Positions 54,751-64,000 of a stretch of DNA of 64,000 nucleotides are shown one piece after another. Origin of the DNA: CAVYHJ01 sp963768165 [NCBI: uncultured bacterium] (GTDB lineage Bacteria; UBP4; UBA4092); assembly GCA_963768165.1 (NCBI GenBank), contig CAVYHJ010000006.1, positions 1 through 64,000 of the forward strand, given 5' to 3'. Position 1 is the first letter of the stretch, and every line of letters begins with the position of its first letter. The notes below the pieces were generated by a model. That model did no database searches. It had not been told where the DNA came from and saw only the letters and a list, made by a program, of their open reading frames with translations. The position numbers and the translations under genes were made by a program.

Positions 54751-56416
54751 GAGACTGTGTCATAATGGGGAACAAAATTAATAAGAGGGATGTTTTAGAG
54801 GGAAAGGAGGAGAGCATGGCATATCGTTACGGGAATCGAAGGCAGGAGATGTTACTTCCAGAAAGTATTGAAGATTATGTGAGAGAGGAGGACCCGGTAC
54901 GCGCCTACGATGCGTTTGTGGATACATTGGATGTATCGGAATTGGGGGTTGTCTTGGAGGAGAATCCAATAGGACCTCCCGCATATGATCCGGTGAGCAT
55001 GTTGAAACTTTTAGTGTATGGCTATTCCTATGGGATTCGTAGTTCGCGGAAGTTGGAACGAGCGGTGTATCATAACTTGTCATTTATCTGGTTAGTGGGA
55101 GGATTACGTCCGGATCACAAGACGATTTCATCCTTTCGACGAAAGCACCGGAAAGCGTTGGCAAAGGTGCTGGGACAATGTGCCTGGATGTGCCTGCGCT
55201 TGGGTCTGGTAGAAGGGAATGTACTTTTTGTGGATGGAACCAAAATCCGAGCCAATGCCTCCTTAGACCAGACGTGGGATGGGAAACGCTGTGAGCATGC
55301 CCTGTCCGAGATAGACCACCGGGTAGAACAACTTTTGAGAGACATTGACAGTGTCGATCAGCAGGAAGAAGGGCAGGAATCTTGGGTACGCATGAGCGCG
55401 GCGTTAGCGGATCAACAAGAGTTGCGGCGGAAGGTGGAAGAGATAGCCCAAGGCTTGAAAAGGAGAAAAAATCCAAAGGTGGGAACGGCTCCGCTGAATG
55501 TGGTCGATCCCGATAGTCGTCGGATCAAGAAGAGCGGTGAAACTCTTCAGGGATATAACGGACAAATGGTCTGCGATGAAAAACATGGACTGATCGTTTC
55601 GACAGATGTCGTCAATATGCCCAATGACACCCAACAGTTCGCCACCCAGATTCAGCAAGCCGAAGGGAATCTAGGACACGTCTGCTCCACCGCGGTGGCC
55701 GATGCGGGATACTACAATACCCAGACGTTGCGGGAAGTGACTCAGAAGGGAACCCAGGTGATTGTTCCGACTCCGCGAACGGGGAATGCCTGGGGCACTC
55801 CGGAAGCTTTTGAGAAGCGTGTCTTTCGTTATGATTCGGAACAAGATTGTTACTGGTGTCCCCAGGGATATCGTTTGAAGTGGATCAAGCAGGATCGTCG
55901 ACGGGCCGGTCACGTGTATACCATTGAGAAAGTCGAATATTGTCGTGCCTGTCCTCAGTGGGGAGTCTGTACCCAGGCCAAGGCGGGACGTTCCATTGTA
56001 CGTCTGGAACAGGAAGAACTCCGAGAAACATTACGCCAACAGTTTGAACAACCAGAAACTAAAAAAGTGTTTGCCCGACGCAAAGCCGTCGTGGAACATC
56101 CCTTTGGTCATTTAAAAAGAAACTTGGGAATGAGAACCTTTCTCCTGCGAGGATTTCTGGGGGTCAAAGCCGAGTTTGCTTTGGGAGCCACCGCTTTTAA
56201 TCTGACCCGGATGCTCCGTTTGTTGGGTGGAACCACGGCTTTCCGCAGGGCTCTCCAAACGGGATAATATCGTGAAAAAACCGCTCCCCCGTATTCCCCT
56301 ATAAAAAAACAAGGTGCTTTTGTAACTGTTTTTCTAAATTGGCACAGGGATATTTTGTAATCATAACATTAGAGAACTTTGAACCCTCTTTTGTAAACTT
56401 ATTATGACACAGTCTC
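54751..56416 (+). mobile_element. IS1182-family insertion sequence
   Basis: A perfect 16-bp terminal inverted repeat GAGACTGTGTCATAAT lies at 54751-54766 and 56401-56416. It brackets one transposase gene. The outside sequence (TCCCGCTTTC on the left, GCAAAAGGGAATCC on the right) suggests insertion at the loop of a REP-like hairpin, a preference known for the IS1182 group. No simple target duplication is visible. Confidence 0.9.
54816..56267 (+). CDS. IS1182-family transposase
   Basis: I start at ATG 54816 (MAYRYGNRRQEMLLPESIEDY), with AAAGGAGG upstream. The 483-residue protein has the N-terminal DUF772-like domain (PPAYDPVSMLKLLVYGYSYG). The DDE core has LFVDGTKIRANAS (Asp), VADAGYYN (Asp) and RRKAVVEHPFGHLKRNLG (Glu). 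A Cys cluster, CRACPQWGVC, is also typical. Intact. Confidence 0.94.
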   Translation: MAYRYGNRRQEMLLPESIEDYVREEDPVRAYDAFVDTLDVSELGVVLEENPIGPPAYDPVSMLKLLVYGYSYGIRSSRKLERAVYHNLSFIWLVGGLRPDHKTISSFRRKHRKALAKVLGQCAWMCLRLGLVEGNVLFVDGTKIRANASLDQTWDGKRCEHALSEIDHRVEQLLRDIDSVDQQEEGQESWVRMSAALADQQELRRKVEEIAQGLKRRKNPKVGTAPLNVVDPDSRRIKKSGETLQGYNGQMVCDEKHGLIVSTDVVNMPNDTQQFATQIQQAEGNLGHVCSTAVADAGYYNTQTLREVTQKGTQVIVPTPRTGNAWGTPEAFEKRVFRYDSEQDCYWCPQGYRLKWIKQDRRRAGHVYTIEKVEYCRACPQWGVCTQAKAGRSIVRLEQEELRETLRQQFEQPETKKVFARRKAVVEHPFGHLKRNLGMRTFLLRGFLGVKAEFALGATAFNLTRMLRLLGGTTAFRRALQTG

Positions 56417-56446
56417 GCAAAAGGGAATCCAGTATTATATAAGCTT

Positions 56447-56743
56447 ATGAAAGAATATTATGTTTACATTCTTGCCAGTCAACGAAATGGGACTTTATAC
56501 ATTGGGATGACAAATGATTTATTGCGCAGGGTGAAAGAACATAAAGAGGATATCCAAGAAGGGTTCACGAAAAAATATCAAGTCCATCAATTAGTTTATT
56601 ATGAATCCACGAATGATCCAACCATAGCGATCAATAGGGAAAAGCAATTGAAACATTGGAATCGAAAATGGAAATTGGATTTAATTGAGTCGGAAAATCC
56701 TGAGTGGAAGGATTTGTATTATGAAGAATTAGGTGGTAAATAA
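56447..56743 (+). CDS. GIY-YIG domain nuclease (UPF0213/YhbQ-like)
   Basis: The 98-residue protein starts YYVYILASQRNGTLYIGMTNDLLRRVKEHK, matching the GIY-YIG core with its conserved Arg. Glu in NREKQLKHWNRKWK follows. Small stand-alone members are common in bacteria; the role is not settled. It lies between REP-like repeats. Confidence 0.9.
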   Translation: MKEYYVYILASQRNGTLYIGMTNDLLRRVKEHKEDIQEGFTKKYQVHQLVYYESTNDPTIAINREKQLKHWNRKWKLDLIESENPEWKDLYYEELGGK

Positions 56744-56747
56744 AAAT

Positions 56748-56857
56748 CTGGATTCTCGATCGGAGTCGAGAATGACGGGGTGGGAGGGGAAAGCGAGATC
56801 ACCACGCTACGCTCGTGATGACAAAGTACTGGATTCCTGCCTGCGCAGGAATGACGG
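56748..56857. repeat. REP-like repeat, right of the GIY-YIG gene
   Basis: Starts CTGGATTCTCGATCGGAG and contains the AAGCGAGATCACCACGC unit shared with 54654-54750. It ends with the hairpin TTCCTGCCTGCGCAGGAA. Confidence 0.8.
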
Positions 56858-57684
56858 AATAAGAGGGTGAGGGTGACAAATTCTAGCAGTCTCAAGCCTC
56901 AAGTCTCAGGTTTCAAGTTAAAAATGAGAATCTAAAAGTATGTCAAAATGGCATAGCTAAATTTGCGATTTAAGGGGCATAAAATGTCTCAAAATTGGGT
57001 ATGAGTTATCTACGTACCAACTCCCTACCAACTCCGTATTAACTCCCATTGAAAAACAGTGATGAATCGGTTCGGGACTTGATTTGAGATTCTTTCAGGT
57101 AGATTTATTGTCTATAGGTTGGTTTTGAGTGGTTTCTAAAGGTTTTAAAAGTGGATGCGATTATTTTTGGAAAAAGATATAGATTTAGAAACGAGTGAGT
57201 GGTTTAGGTTTCCCTGAATTTGAACCAATTTTCGTAGGGGAATTGGAGAAAGGCATCCATGAAATCGATACAGGATAAAAATGTAACGATTAGAGGAAGC
57301 ATCAGGAATAGGTGGAACAAAAGTTCCTGATGCATCCAAATCGATTGATTCTGGCAATAGGTTCAGAGCAAAGTTGCCCATATCAACTCTGCTAACTATA
57401 ATAAAATCAATCTCTTTTCAAAGTCGTCCTGTGCGACTCTGAAAACTCTCGGCATTACCCACAATTTCAAGTTTGCCATTGGCGAATTTGAAAATTGTCT
57501 TCCTTGTCGACACTTTACTCAGGAATTCGCGGAAAGAATGAAAAACTCTCAGCACTGCGGACACTTATTCCACCATCTCATGGAAATCTTAAGCGTGCCA
57601 ATTTGGCATTTGGAATGGAGAACGAGCGGAATTAAAAAAAGCAATTCCGCTCATGCGCCGGAAGTTTAATGTGGAGAGAAAGGG
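56858..57684. other. Gene-poor stretch of about 830 bases
   Basis: Apart from the HD-GYP remnant at 57211-57265, I see no gene. An 18-base string beginning CTCCGTATT (57032-57049) and TGCCAATTTGGCA (57595-57607) mirror elements at 17458-17509. The minus ORF at 57145-57381 is in the wrong frame for the remnant and looks spurious. Confidence 0.5.
57211..57265 (-). pseudogene. Decayed copy of the HD-GYP C-terminus
   Basis: The minus strand encodes MDAFLQFPYENWFKFRE, which aligns with VDAYLQIPKDDWLKLKE at the end of the HD-GYP gene. The alignment is short but co-linear and specific. The upstream part is unrecognisable. Confidence 0.65.
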
Positions 57685-59364
57685 TTAGGCTTCTTTAAGT
57701 TTAAGCCAGTCATCTTTGGGGATTTGGAGATAGGCATCAACGACTTGAGGGTCAAAATGGGTCCCCCTACCCTTTTTAATTTCCTCGACGGCTTCTTCAT
57801 AAGAGACGGGTTTCCGATAAGGACGGGTGGAAGTTAAGGCATCATAGACATCGGCGACGGCAAATATCCTGGCACCCAGGAAAATATTTTCTCCCTGTAA
57901 CCCATGGGGGTATCCTTTACCATCCACTTTTTCATGATGGTGCAAGACCAGAGGTACGGCTTTATCCAAGAACTTAATGCCTTCGAGCATTTTAAATCCC
58001 ATCAGGGGATGTTGTTTCATCGCTTCCCGTTCTTCGTCTGTCAAGGGACCGGGTTTACGCAAGATCGCATCAGCAATACCAATTTTCCCGACATCATGGA
58101 GGAGGGCGCCCCAGCGAATGGATTGTAAATCTTTTTCCGGGATATTCATTTGTTTGGCAATTGCCATGGTATACCGCACGACCCGTTCTGAATGTCCGAA
58201 GGTTTCGGAATCACGCGCGTCCAGTGCGACCATTACGGCGCGGATGGCGCTGGTATAGGATTCTTCTTTTTCCATTTGTAATCTTTCCAGAGATTCGACC
58301 ATGGTATTAAATGATTCCGTGAGGGATTTCATTTCAGGGTCTCTAGACCGGGTATCAATGCGATGCGCCAAGTCACCGGAATGAGTAATTTCGCTCATGG
58401 TATTCACGAGATGTTCGCGGGGAGCCATGATGGATCGGGTGATATAGTAACTGAATATCAGTGCAAAAAAAGCCAGTATGGAACTTACAATAATTAATGC
58501 CCATTGGACTTGATGAGGAAATTTCAAGTATTGTTCAAGGGACAAGAACACGACCCCATCCAATTCCCCTGAAGGACCCGGGAAAAGGATGGAAGGAATC
58601 ATCAGGTATTTTGCCCCATTCAAGGTAATAATTTCGGGGTCGGTCCTGTTTAATTTTATTTCCATGGTTCCTTTTTGATGTTCGATAGGATTTTTCTCAA
58701 GGTATTTAGCGAATTCCAGTCGCTCCGGCGAATCGAGGGACGAACTTAATATTTTATTGCGGGCAAGAAAAGCAATGGATGCCTTATAACGGTTTTGCAA
58801 ACTGAACGCCAGCTTGGGATTGGTCATTTCATACCCGAGAGAAAGAGTTCCGATAACCCCGGAGAGGGAAGATACAGGCACCGTGACGACCAGATAGGTT
58901 TTTTCACCCAAACTCCAGACATCCGTACCCGATTGACCGGTACGCGCCTGCTGCAAAGAATACATGCCACCCACATATTCAAAGGTTTGGGGCGGAGCAC
59001 CCTTGCCATACGAATAACGAACCGCATTCGTCTCGCCGCCGGTAATCATCATCAAGTCACAGGGAATCAGCGAAAGCATTTCATCGGCCACTTTGGGAAG
59101 TGCCTGGGGATCCGCATCGGGGCTGAGACTTCCTTTTAAACGGGGTGATTGGGCGAGTTCTTTAGAGAGACGGTATAAGTCATCGGTTTTCCTGGTTAAA
59201 TCGTCTTGAATGGAACCCTGTTTAATTTTGAGCGCATCTTCTACTATCGGGCTGAGAATAGTTTTAATCAGGTAATTGACCGTGATACTGGTGGAGAATG
59301 CCAAGCCCAAGATAACCGCCGCGGTCAATAACCAGATTTTCCATTGTAGAGTCAGTTTGAACAT
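57685..59364 (-). CDS. Membrane sensor with HD-GYP cyclic-di-GMP phosphodiesterase
   Basis: The 559-residue protein has an N-terminal transmembrane helix, a periplasmic sensor domain (about 40-285) and a second helix (ALIIVSSILAFFALIFSYY). A HAMP segment follows, then an HD-GYP domain with ALLHDVGKIGIADAIL (HD) and HHHEKVDGKGYPHGL (HHExxDGxGYP). It probably hydrolyses c-di-GMP in response to an external signal. A decayed copy of its C-terminus lies downstream. Confidence 0.93.
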   Translation of the reverse strand: MFKLTLQWKIWLLTAAVILGLAFSTSITVNYLIKTILSPIVEDALKIKQGSIQDDLTRKTDDLYRLSKELAQSPRLKGSLSPDADPQALPKVADEMLSLIPCDLMMITGGETNAVRYSYGKGAPPQTFEYVGGMYSLQQARTGQSGTDVWSLGEKTYLVVTVPVSSLSGVIGTLSLGYEMTNPKLAFSLQNRYKASIAFLARNKILSSSLDSPERLEFAKYLEKNPIEHQKGTMEIKLNRTDPEIITLNGAKYLMIPSILFPGPSGELDGVVFLSLEQYLKFPHQVQWALIIVSSILAFFALIFSYYITRSIMAPREHLVNTMSEITHSGDLAHRIDTRSRDPEMKSLTESFNTMVESLERLQMEKEESYTSAIRAVMVALDARDSETFGHSERVVRYTMAIAKQMNIPEKDLQSIRWGALLHDVGKIGIADAILRKPGPLTDEEREAMKQHPLMGFKMLEGIKFLDKAVPLVLHHHEKVDGKGYPHGLQGENIFLGARIFAVADVYDALTSTRPYRKPVSYEEAVEEIKKGRGTHFDPQVVDAYLQIPKDDWLKLKEA

Positions 59365-59400
59365 ATCATTTTAAGTTTTAAATTCCAATATCACGAAAAA

Positions 59401-60081
59401 CTATTTTTTTGCCAATTGAAAATCGATTTTAACTTCTCCTTTAGCCGGAACATCAATTTCTTGTTTAACCGGTTTCAAGAAATCATGCCAGGCAACGAGA
59501 GTGTAATGTCCGGGGGGTACAAGAAAAATATTATAATTCCCGCTGGAGTCCGGTTTCGTAAAATAGGGATTTTGCAAAACTATAATAAATGCCTGCATAT
59601 CGGGATGGATTTGACAATACACATCCACAACGCCGGTTTTATAAAACGCGACCGGCCGTTTTTCGGGTTTGGCATATTGGTCCAAGTCAAAGGATTTTGT
59701 TTTGGAGAAAGAAAAGGGATGGTGATAAAAGTTGTCGTCATTTAAAAAGTCTACTGTGGTTCCTACAAGAATCGGAAGGACATGGGGCAGATAGGATTGA
59801 TTTTTCATGTCCATCACGACACTTTTCGAAGTCATCAGGTAGGGTTGTTCCCGGGGTGTTTTTTCGATATAGACCACGACGTTATCATATTCACTGTTTG
59901 TTAACTGCAGCGCCATATTCGACATACCCGAAGAATTGGATTGAGAAGGGCGCACAATTTTATCGGGTAATTTCACAGTTCCGGTAATCGTTCCTGAAAA
60001 AGCGATGCCGGTTAATAACACACTGAACAGCACGGGAACAGACAAGTTGCCAAATATTTTTCTGTGGAATGCGTATTTCAT
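59401..60081 (-). CDS. Secreted cupredoxin-like copper protein
   Basis: The 226-residue protein has a signal peptide (to about IAFSG). A plastocyanin/cupredoxin-type domain shows FLNDDNFYHHPFSFS and VYCQIHPDMQAFIIV (Cys, His and Met ligands). The C-terminal YNIFLVPPGHYTLVAWHDFLKP looks like a CarboxypepD_reg-type domain. Probably periplasmic electron carrier or copper binder. It is in line with the HD-GYP gene, 36 bases apart. Confidence 0.88.
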   Translation of the reverse strand: MKYAFHRKIFGNLSVPVLFSVLLTGIAFSGTITGTVKLPDKIVRPSQSNSSGMSNMALQLTNSEYDNVVVYIEKTPREQPYLMTSKSVVMDMKNQSYLPHVLPILVGTTVDFLNDDNFYHHPFSFSKTKSFDLDQYAKPEKRPVAFYKTGVVDVYCQIHPDMQAFIIVLQNPYFTKPDSSGNYNIFLVPPGHYTLVAWHDFLKPVKQEIDVPAKGEVKIDFQLAKK

Positions 60082-60113
60082 TTTATCTCGAAACCGACAT
60101 GGTTGAATTTTTC

Positions 60114-60141
60114 GTAGGGGCGTAACATATTACGTCTCTAC
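60114..60141. repeat. Variant of the P28 palindrome
   Basis: GTAGGGGCGTAACATATTAC and GTCTCTAC: related to the palindrome at 28559 with several substitutions in the left arm and centre. Located upstream of the cupredoxin gene. Confidence 0.85.
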
Positions 60142-60272
60142 TCTATAGAAAAAAAGATTATCATAACTTACAGGCAGGGTCAAAATTCAAGTATGGAGGA
60201 TGGATTGTCGCTTTCCTAGACGAAAAGAACTATTTCTTCTATAATATCAAAAATTTAAAGGAATATAATTTA

Positions 60273-61559
60273 ATGCTAGAACTCAAATTTATCCGTGAAA
60301 ATCCGGAAATTGTCCGGGAGAGATTGAAGAAAAGAGACCCGTCTATATCCATCGAACCCTTGTTGGAATTGGATCAGCAATGGCGTAATGCATTACGGTC
60401 CGCGGAAGATTTAAAAGCCGAGAGAAACAAGGTTTCTGAAGAAATCTCCAAATTAAAAAAAGAGAAACAAAATGCCGACGAAAAGATTAAAGCAATGCGC
60501 GCCGTCGGAGATCAGATCAAGGAATTGGATGGAAAGATAAAACAACTGGAAGAACAGATTCAAGCCATATTGTTAACCCTTCCGAATCTTCCACATCCCA
60601 GTGTACCGATTGGACTCAAGGAAGAAGAGAATGTTGAAATTCACAAATGGGGAATACCGAAGAAATATGACTTTGAACCATTAGCCCATTGGGATTTGGG
60701 TGAACTACATGATGTCCTGGATTTCGGCAGAGCGGCAAAAATAACCGGCGCGCGATTTCCGCTTTATAAGGGTTGGGGCGCAAAATTGGAACGGGCATTG
60801 ATTAACTTCATGCTCGACTTACATACACAAGAAGATGGATATACAGAAATATTTCCACCTATCCTGGCGAATCGGGAAGCACTCATTGGAACAACACAAT
60901 TGCCAAAATTTGCGGAGGAAATGTTCCGGTGCGCGGACGATCCGTATTATTTGATCTCGACGTCAGAAATATCTCTGGTAAATATCCATCGAGAAGAGAT
61001 ATTGCAGAGCAGACAATTGCCTATCTATTACACAGCGTTTACACCCTGTTTCCGGCGTGAGGCAGGCGCCGCGGGTAAAGACACACGGGGATTAATACGC
61101 AACCATCAATTTAACAAAGTTGAAATGGTGAAATTTACCAAACCGGAGGATTCCTATCAGGAATTGGAAAAATTAACCAAAGACGCGGAAAAGGTATTAC
61201 AAAAACTAAATTTGCCTTACCGGGTTGTAGAACATTGCGCGGGAGACCTTGGTTTTTCCGCGGCAAAGAGCTATGATATAGAAGTATGGTTTCCAGCCCA
61301 AAATACATATAGAGAGATTTCTTCCTGTAGTAATGTGGAGGATTTCCAGGCGAGGCGGGCGAATATTCGATACCGAAAATCACAAAATGAGAAACCCGAA
61401 TATGTGCATACATTAAATGGATCCGGATTAGCCGTAGGAAGAACTTGGGCGGCTATATTGGAAAATTATCAAAATGCAGACCGGAGCATAAATATTCCAG
61501 AGGTGCTACAACCTTATTTCAATGGTGATAAACAATTTGAGTTAAATCCAAAATCATAG
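60273..61559 (+). CDS. serS: Seryl-tRNA synthetase
   Basis: The 428-residue protein has the N-terminal coiled-coil arm (about 30-100, [21 protein letters not shown]). Class II motifs follow: [26 protein letters not shown] (motif 2) and [20 protein letters not shown] (motif 3). It charges tRNA-Ser and tRNA-Sec with serine. Length and order are normal. ATG 60273 is preceded by AAAGGAA. Confidence 0.97.
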   Translation: MLELKFIRENPEIVRERLKKRDPSISIEPLLELDQQWRNALRSAEDLKAERNKVSEEISKLKKEKQNADEKIKAMRAVGDQIKELDGKIKQLEEQIQAILLTLPNLPHPSVPIGLKEEENVEIHKWGIPKKYDFEPLAHWDLGELHDVLDFGRAAKITGARFPLYKGWGAKLERALINFMLDLHTQEDGYTEIFPPILANREALIGTTQLPKFAEEMFRCADDPYYLISTSEISLVNIHREEILQSRQLPIYYTAFTPCFRREAGAAGKDTRGLIRNHQFNKVEMVKFTKPEDSYQELEKLTKDAEKVLQKLNLPYRVVEHCAGDLGFSAAKSYDIEVWFPAQNTYREISSCSNVEDFQARRANIRYRKSQNEKPEYVHTLNGSGLAVGRTWAAILENYQNADRSINIPEVLQPYFNGDKQFELNPKS

Positions 61560-61577
61560 ATAGAGGAATACTCCATT

Positions 61578-62030
61578 ATGGATAAAGCACGAGTTTTAAT
61601 CGTTGATGATACCTATGACATCGTTCGGACTTTGGAATTATTACTGCAAGATAGATATGAAGTGATTTCAGCGCCGGATGGTCTCGTAGGTTTCACCAAG
61701 GCCTTGCGCTACTTACCGGATTTAATCGTACTGGATATTATGATGCCTAAAATGACCGGTTATCAATTTTGCGACCAATTAAAAAAGAATCCCACCCTAT
61801 ATAATATTCCGATAGTTTTTTTAAGCGCCAAAGGGACACGTATTGACCAGGAATATGGCATTAAAAAAGGGGCAGCCGCGTATGTTCCCAAACCGTTTGA
61901 ACCTCAGATATTGCTGAATGTCATTGCCGATTTGTTGCAACAAAATCCCCAGGGGAAAAAGAATCGGCCCAATTACGAACAGATATTAATTGATGAATCC
62001 AAAGAAAATAAAGTAAACTGGAAAGGATAA
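61578..62030 (+). CDS. Single-domain response regulator
   Basis: The 150-residue receiver has LIVDDTYD (acidic pocket), LIVLDIMMPKMTG (phospho-Asp), FLSAKG and AYVPKPFEP (Lys). A short polar tail follows and no output domain. It lies 18 bases after serS and 7 before rarA, perhaps co-transcribed. Confidence 0.92.
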   Translation: MDKARVLIVDDTYDIVRTLELLLQDRYEVISAPDGLVGFTKALRYLPDLIVLDIMMPKMTGYQFCDQLKKNPTLYNIPIVFLSAKGTRIDQEYGIKKGAAAYVPKPFEPQILLNVIADLLQQNPQGKKNRPNYEQILIDESKENKVNWKG

Positions 62031-62037
62031 TTTTCTC

Positions 62038-63375
62038 TTGGAACACACCATGGAGAACCTTTCTGAGCTAACCCCACTTGCCGACCGGATGAGACCCAGG
62101 TCACTGGATGAAGTGGTTGGACAAGAACATTTGGTCGGGCACGGAAAAGTCTTACAACGCGCTGTCGAACAAGACACTCTTCAATCGTTTATTCTCTGGG
62201 GTCCCCCCGGAACCGGGAAAACCACCATTGCCAAATTGGTCGCTTCAAACATTAATGCACAGTTTATCAATCTATCCGCGGTTACTTCCGGCATTAAAGA
62301 AGTTAAAGAAGTCATGAAATCCGCGGAACAACAACAATCCATGTTTCACCGAAAAACCATTTTATTCATTGATGAAATTCACCGTTTCAATAAATCCCAA
62401 CAGGATGCCTTTTTACCTTACGTTGAAAAAGGTATTATTATTTTTATTGGCGCTACCACAGAAAATCCGTCTTTTGAGGTAAATTCGGCACTCTTATCGA
62501 GATGCCAGGTATATGTATTGAATCCTCTTACAGAAGAACAACTTGCCATATTAATTGGCAGGGCATTGCAAGATTCGGAACGCGGGTTGGGATATATGAA
62601 AATCACCTTATTGCCGGATGCGCAAAGATATGTTACTTCCATGTCGAACGGGGATGCCCGTGTCACAATGAATACTTTGGAATTATCAGCAATACTCGCA
62701 GAACCTGACAAGGATCAGGTGAGAATTATCACTAAAGAAATTGTTCAACAGGCTTTGCAAAAACGGGCAACTCTCTATGACAAATCCGGTGAAGAGCACT
62801 ATAATTTGATTTCAGCATTACATAAAAGTATTCGAGGAAGTGACCCGGACGGAGCTGTTTATTGGCTGGCACGAATGCTGGAATCGGGGGAGGACCCGTT
62901 ATATATCGCCAGACGCGTGGTTCGAGCGGCTGTAGAAGATATTGGGAATGCGGCACCCAATGCCCTGTCTGTTGCTTTAGCCGCCAAAGAAGCTATTGAT
63001 TTTTTAGGTATGCCGGAAGGGAACCTGGCATTAGCACAAGCTGTTATCTATTTGGCATGTGCACCCAAATCCAATGCGATTTACGCAGCCTATACAGAGG
63101 CAGCGAAAGATGTACAGGAAAAAGAAAATATGCCGGTTCCACTACATTTACGGAACGCACCGACAACTTTAATGAAAAAGCTTAATTACGGAAAAGATTA
63201 TAAATATGCTCATAATTATCCGGATCATTATATTGAACAAGAATATTTACCGGAGAATCTAGCCGGCCGAATTTATTACCAACCGGATGGCCAGGGATAT
63301 GAAGCAGAAATTCTAAAAAGGATGAATCAATGGCGGAAAAAAGCTCCTCTCAACTCGTTGCAGAACAAACAGTAA
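62038..63375 (+). CDS. rarA: Replication-associated recombination protein A (RarA/MgsA)
   Basis: The 445-residue AAA+ ATPase has [36 protein letters not shown] (Walker A), [24 protein letters not shown] (Walker B) and [18 protein letters not shown] (sensor and Arg finger). The C-terminal MgsA domain continues to [27 protein letters not shown]. It acts at stalled forks. TTG 62038 has an AAAGGA at suitable distance; ATG 62050 is the alternative. Confidence 0.95.
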   Translation: MEHTMENLSELTPLADRMRPRSLDEVVGQEHLVGHGKVLQRAVEQDTLQSFILWGPPGTGKTTIAKLVASNINAQFINLSAVTSGIKEVKEVMKSAEQQQSMFHRKTILFIDEIHRFNKSQQDAFLPYVEKGIIIFIGATTENPSFEVNSALLSRCQVYVLNPLTEEQLAILIGRALQDSERGLGYMKITLLPDAQRYVTSMSNGDARVTMNTLELSAILAEPDKDQVRIITKEIVQQALQKRATLYDKSGEEHYNLISALHKSIRGSDPDGAVYWLARMLESGEDPLYIARRVVRAAVEDIGNAAPNALSVALAAKEAIDFLGMPEGNLALAQAVIYLACAPKSNAIYAAYTEAAKDVQEKENMPVPLHLRNAPTTLMKKLNYGKDYKYAHNYPDHYIEQEYLPENLAGRIYYQPDGQGYEAEILKRMNQWRKKAPLNSLQNKQ

Positions 63376-64000
63376 ATAATTCCACACCCGTGATATTAAA
63401 CCGTATTCTTGATAATGTCGAACAAGTTATTATTGGGAAACGGGAGGTGGTTGAGCTATGCCTGGTTTGTTTCCTAGCCCAAGGTCATCTCTTGATTGAA
63501 GACGTACCCGGCATTGGAAAAACCATGTTGGCACGCAGTATAGCAGCATCTTTGGGATTGTCCTATAAACGAATACAATTTACCCCGGATCTTCTTCCAT
63601 CGGATATTACCGGGGTTTCTATTTATAACCAAAAGTCAGGTGATTTTCAATTTGTTCAAGGACCCGTTTTTACTCATGTACTTCTTGCGGATGAAATTAA
63701 TCGAACTCCTCCTAGAACACAATCCAGTCTTTTGGAATGTATGGAAGAACAACAAGTTACTGTAGACGGTAAAACGCTGCCTTTGTCCAGTCCATTTTTT
63801 GTCATGGCAACCATCAATAGTATTGAATATCATGGTACATATCCCTTACCGGAGGCCCAGTTAGACAGATTTTTATTACATATTCAAATTGGCTATCCTT
63901 CTCCCCAGGATGAAATCAGAATTCTTGAACGACAAGAAAAAGAACACCCCATCCGCCACTTGCAACCAGTCACTTCATTGGATGAAGTTCTGGTACTTCA
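63330..64000 (+). CDS. MoxR-family AAA+ ATPase, 3' end outside the window
   Basis: ATG 63330 lies inside the end of rarA, in another frame (overlap 46 bases). The frame then stays open to the window edge (223 codons). It shows [19 protein letters not shown] (Walker A), [24 protein letters not shown] (Walker B) and [17 protein letters not shown], the MoxR signature. MoxR ATPases usually assist VWA-domain and DUF58 partners encoded downstream, which are not visible. Confidence 0.93.
   Translation, partial: MAEKSSSQLVAEQTVNNSTPVILNRILDNVEQVIIGKREVVELCLVCFLAQGHLLIEDVPGIGKTMLARSIAASLGLSYKRIQFTPDLLPSDITGVSIYNQKSGDFQFVQGPVFTHVLLADEINRTPPRTQSSLLECMEEQQVTVDGKTLPLSSPFFVMATINSIEYHGTYPLPEAQLDRFLLHIQIGYPSPQDEIRILERQEKEHPIRHLQPVTSLDEVLVL

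Noticed and set aside
57145-57381. Minus-strand ORF of 78 codons
   Set aside because: It covers the HD-GYP remnant in the wrong frame and has no domain, signal or good RBS.

Overview
The window is bacterial chromosomal DNA of moderate, roughly 40-45% GC content by eye. A Gram-negative-type cell is likely: there are many secreted proteins with Sec signal peptides, a periplasmic cupredoxin, beta-propeller and Rhs proteins, and a candidate periplasmic immunity protein. The phylum cannot be fixed from the sequence. The mix of CarD, HD-GYP, PKD-repeat and Rhs genes with many dispersed palindromes fits an environmental, perhaps uncultured, lineage (inference).

Layout. Positions 1-3372 hold a duplicated cassette: an unknown protein and two PQQ-type beta-propeller proteins, ending in a truncated copy beside an IS4-type element (3425-4684). 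Positions 4849-12221 are housekeeping genes: RtcB RNA ligase, QueG, a Lon-N protein, an alpha/beta hydrolase, a DCC thiol oxidoreductase, a methyltransferase and PEP carboxykinase. Positions 12425-17254 encode a very large secreted sedolisin-type peptidase with 11 PKD domains. An orphan ModB permease follows. Next comes a TetR-controlled operon (18593-25161) with DUF2339, DUF2157 and GDYXXLXY membrane proteins. A GAF histidine kinase, response regulator, CarD, RecX and RecA fill 25191-29664.

Positions 29810-37566 contain a GGCT-like protein, an IS481-type element, an M28 peptidase, a phosphodiesterase, an AraC-type HTH protein and a secreted protein built on 417-bp repeats. Positions 37579-48930 form a polymorphic-toxin locus. 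It has a full-length Rhs protein with a WHH/HNH-like nuclease tip, three DUF2019-type genes (likely immunity), two further accessory genes, and an orphan Rhs tip with an L,D-transpeptidase (YkuD) domain. A signal-peptide protein follows the orphan tip, and then a third Rhs remnant. Positions 48935-54604 are a defence island. A decayed type I restriction system (HsdR N-terminal stub and HsdS C-terminal stub, neither forming a complete gene) still brackets an intact Fic gene. Beside it lies a compact four-gene operon: a type IIG-like restriction-methyltransferase, a DUF6338-like membrane protein and two paralogous mini-proteins of 52 and 59 residues. An IS1182-type element has inserted into a REP-like repeat at 54751-56416.

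The right end returns to ordinary genes: GIY-YIG nuclease, HD-GYP phosphodiesterase (with a decayed copy of its C-terminus nearby), cupredoxin, SerS, a response regulator, RarA and the start of a MoxR ATPase.

The most unusual signals are: (1) palindromic repeats inserted in frame inside rtcB, queG (twice) and the type IIG enzyme, with one 28-bp palindrome family also found between genes; (2) the modular Rhs locus with swappable nuclease and peptidoglycan-directed tips; (3) the type IIG/DUF6338/mini-protein operon, which may be an undescribed defence module.
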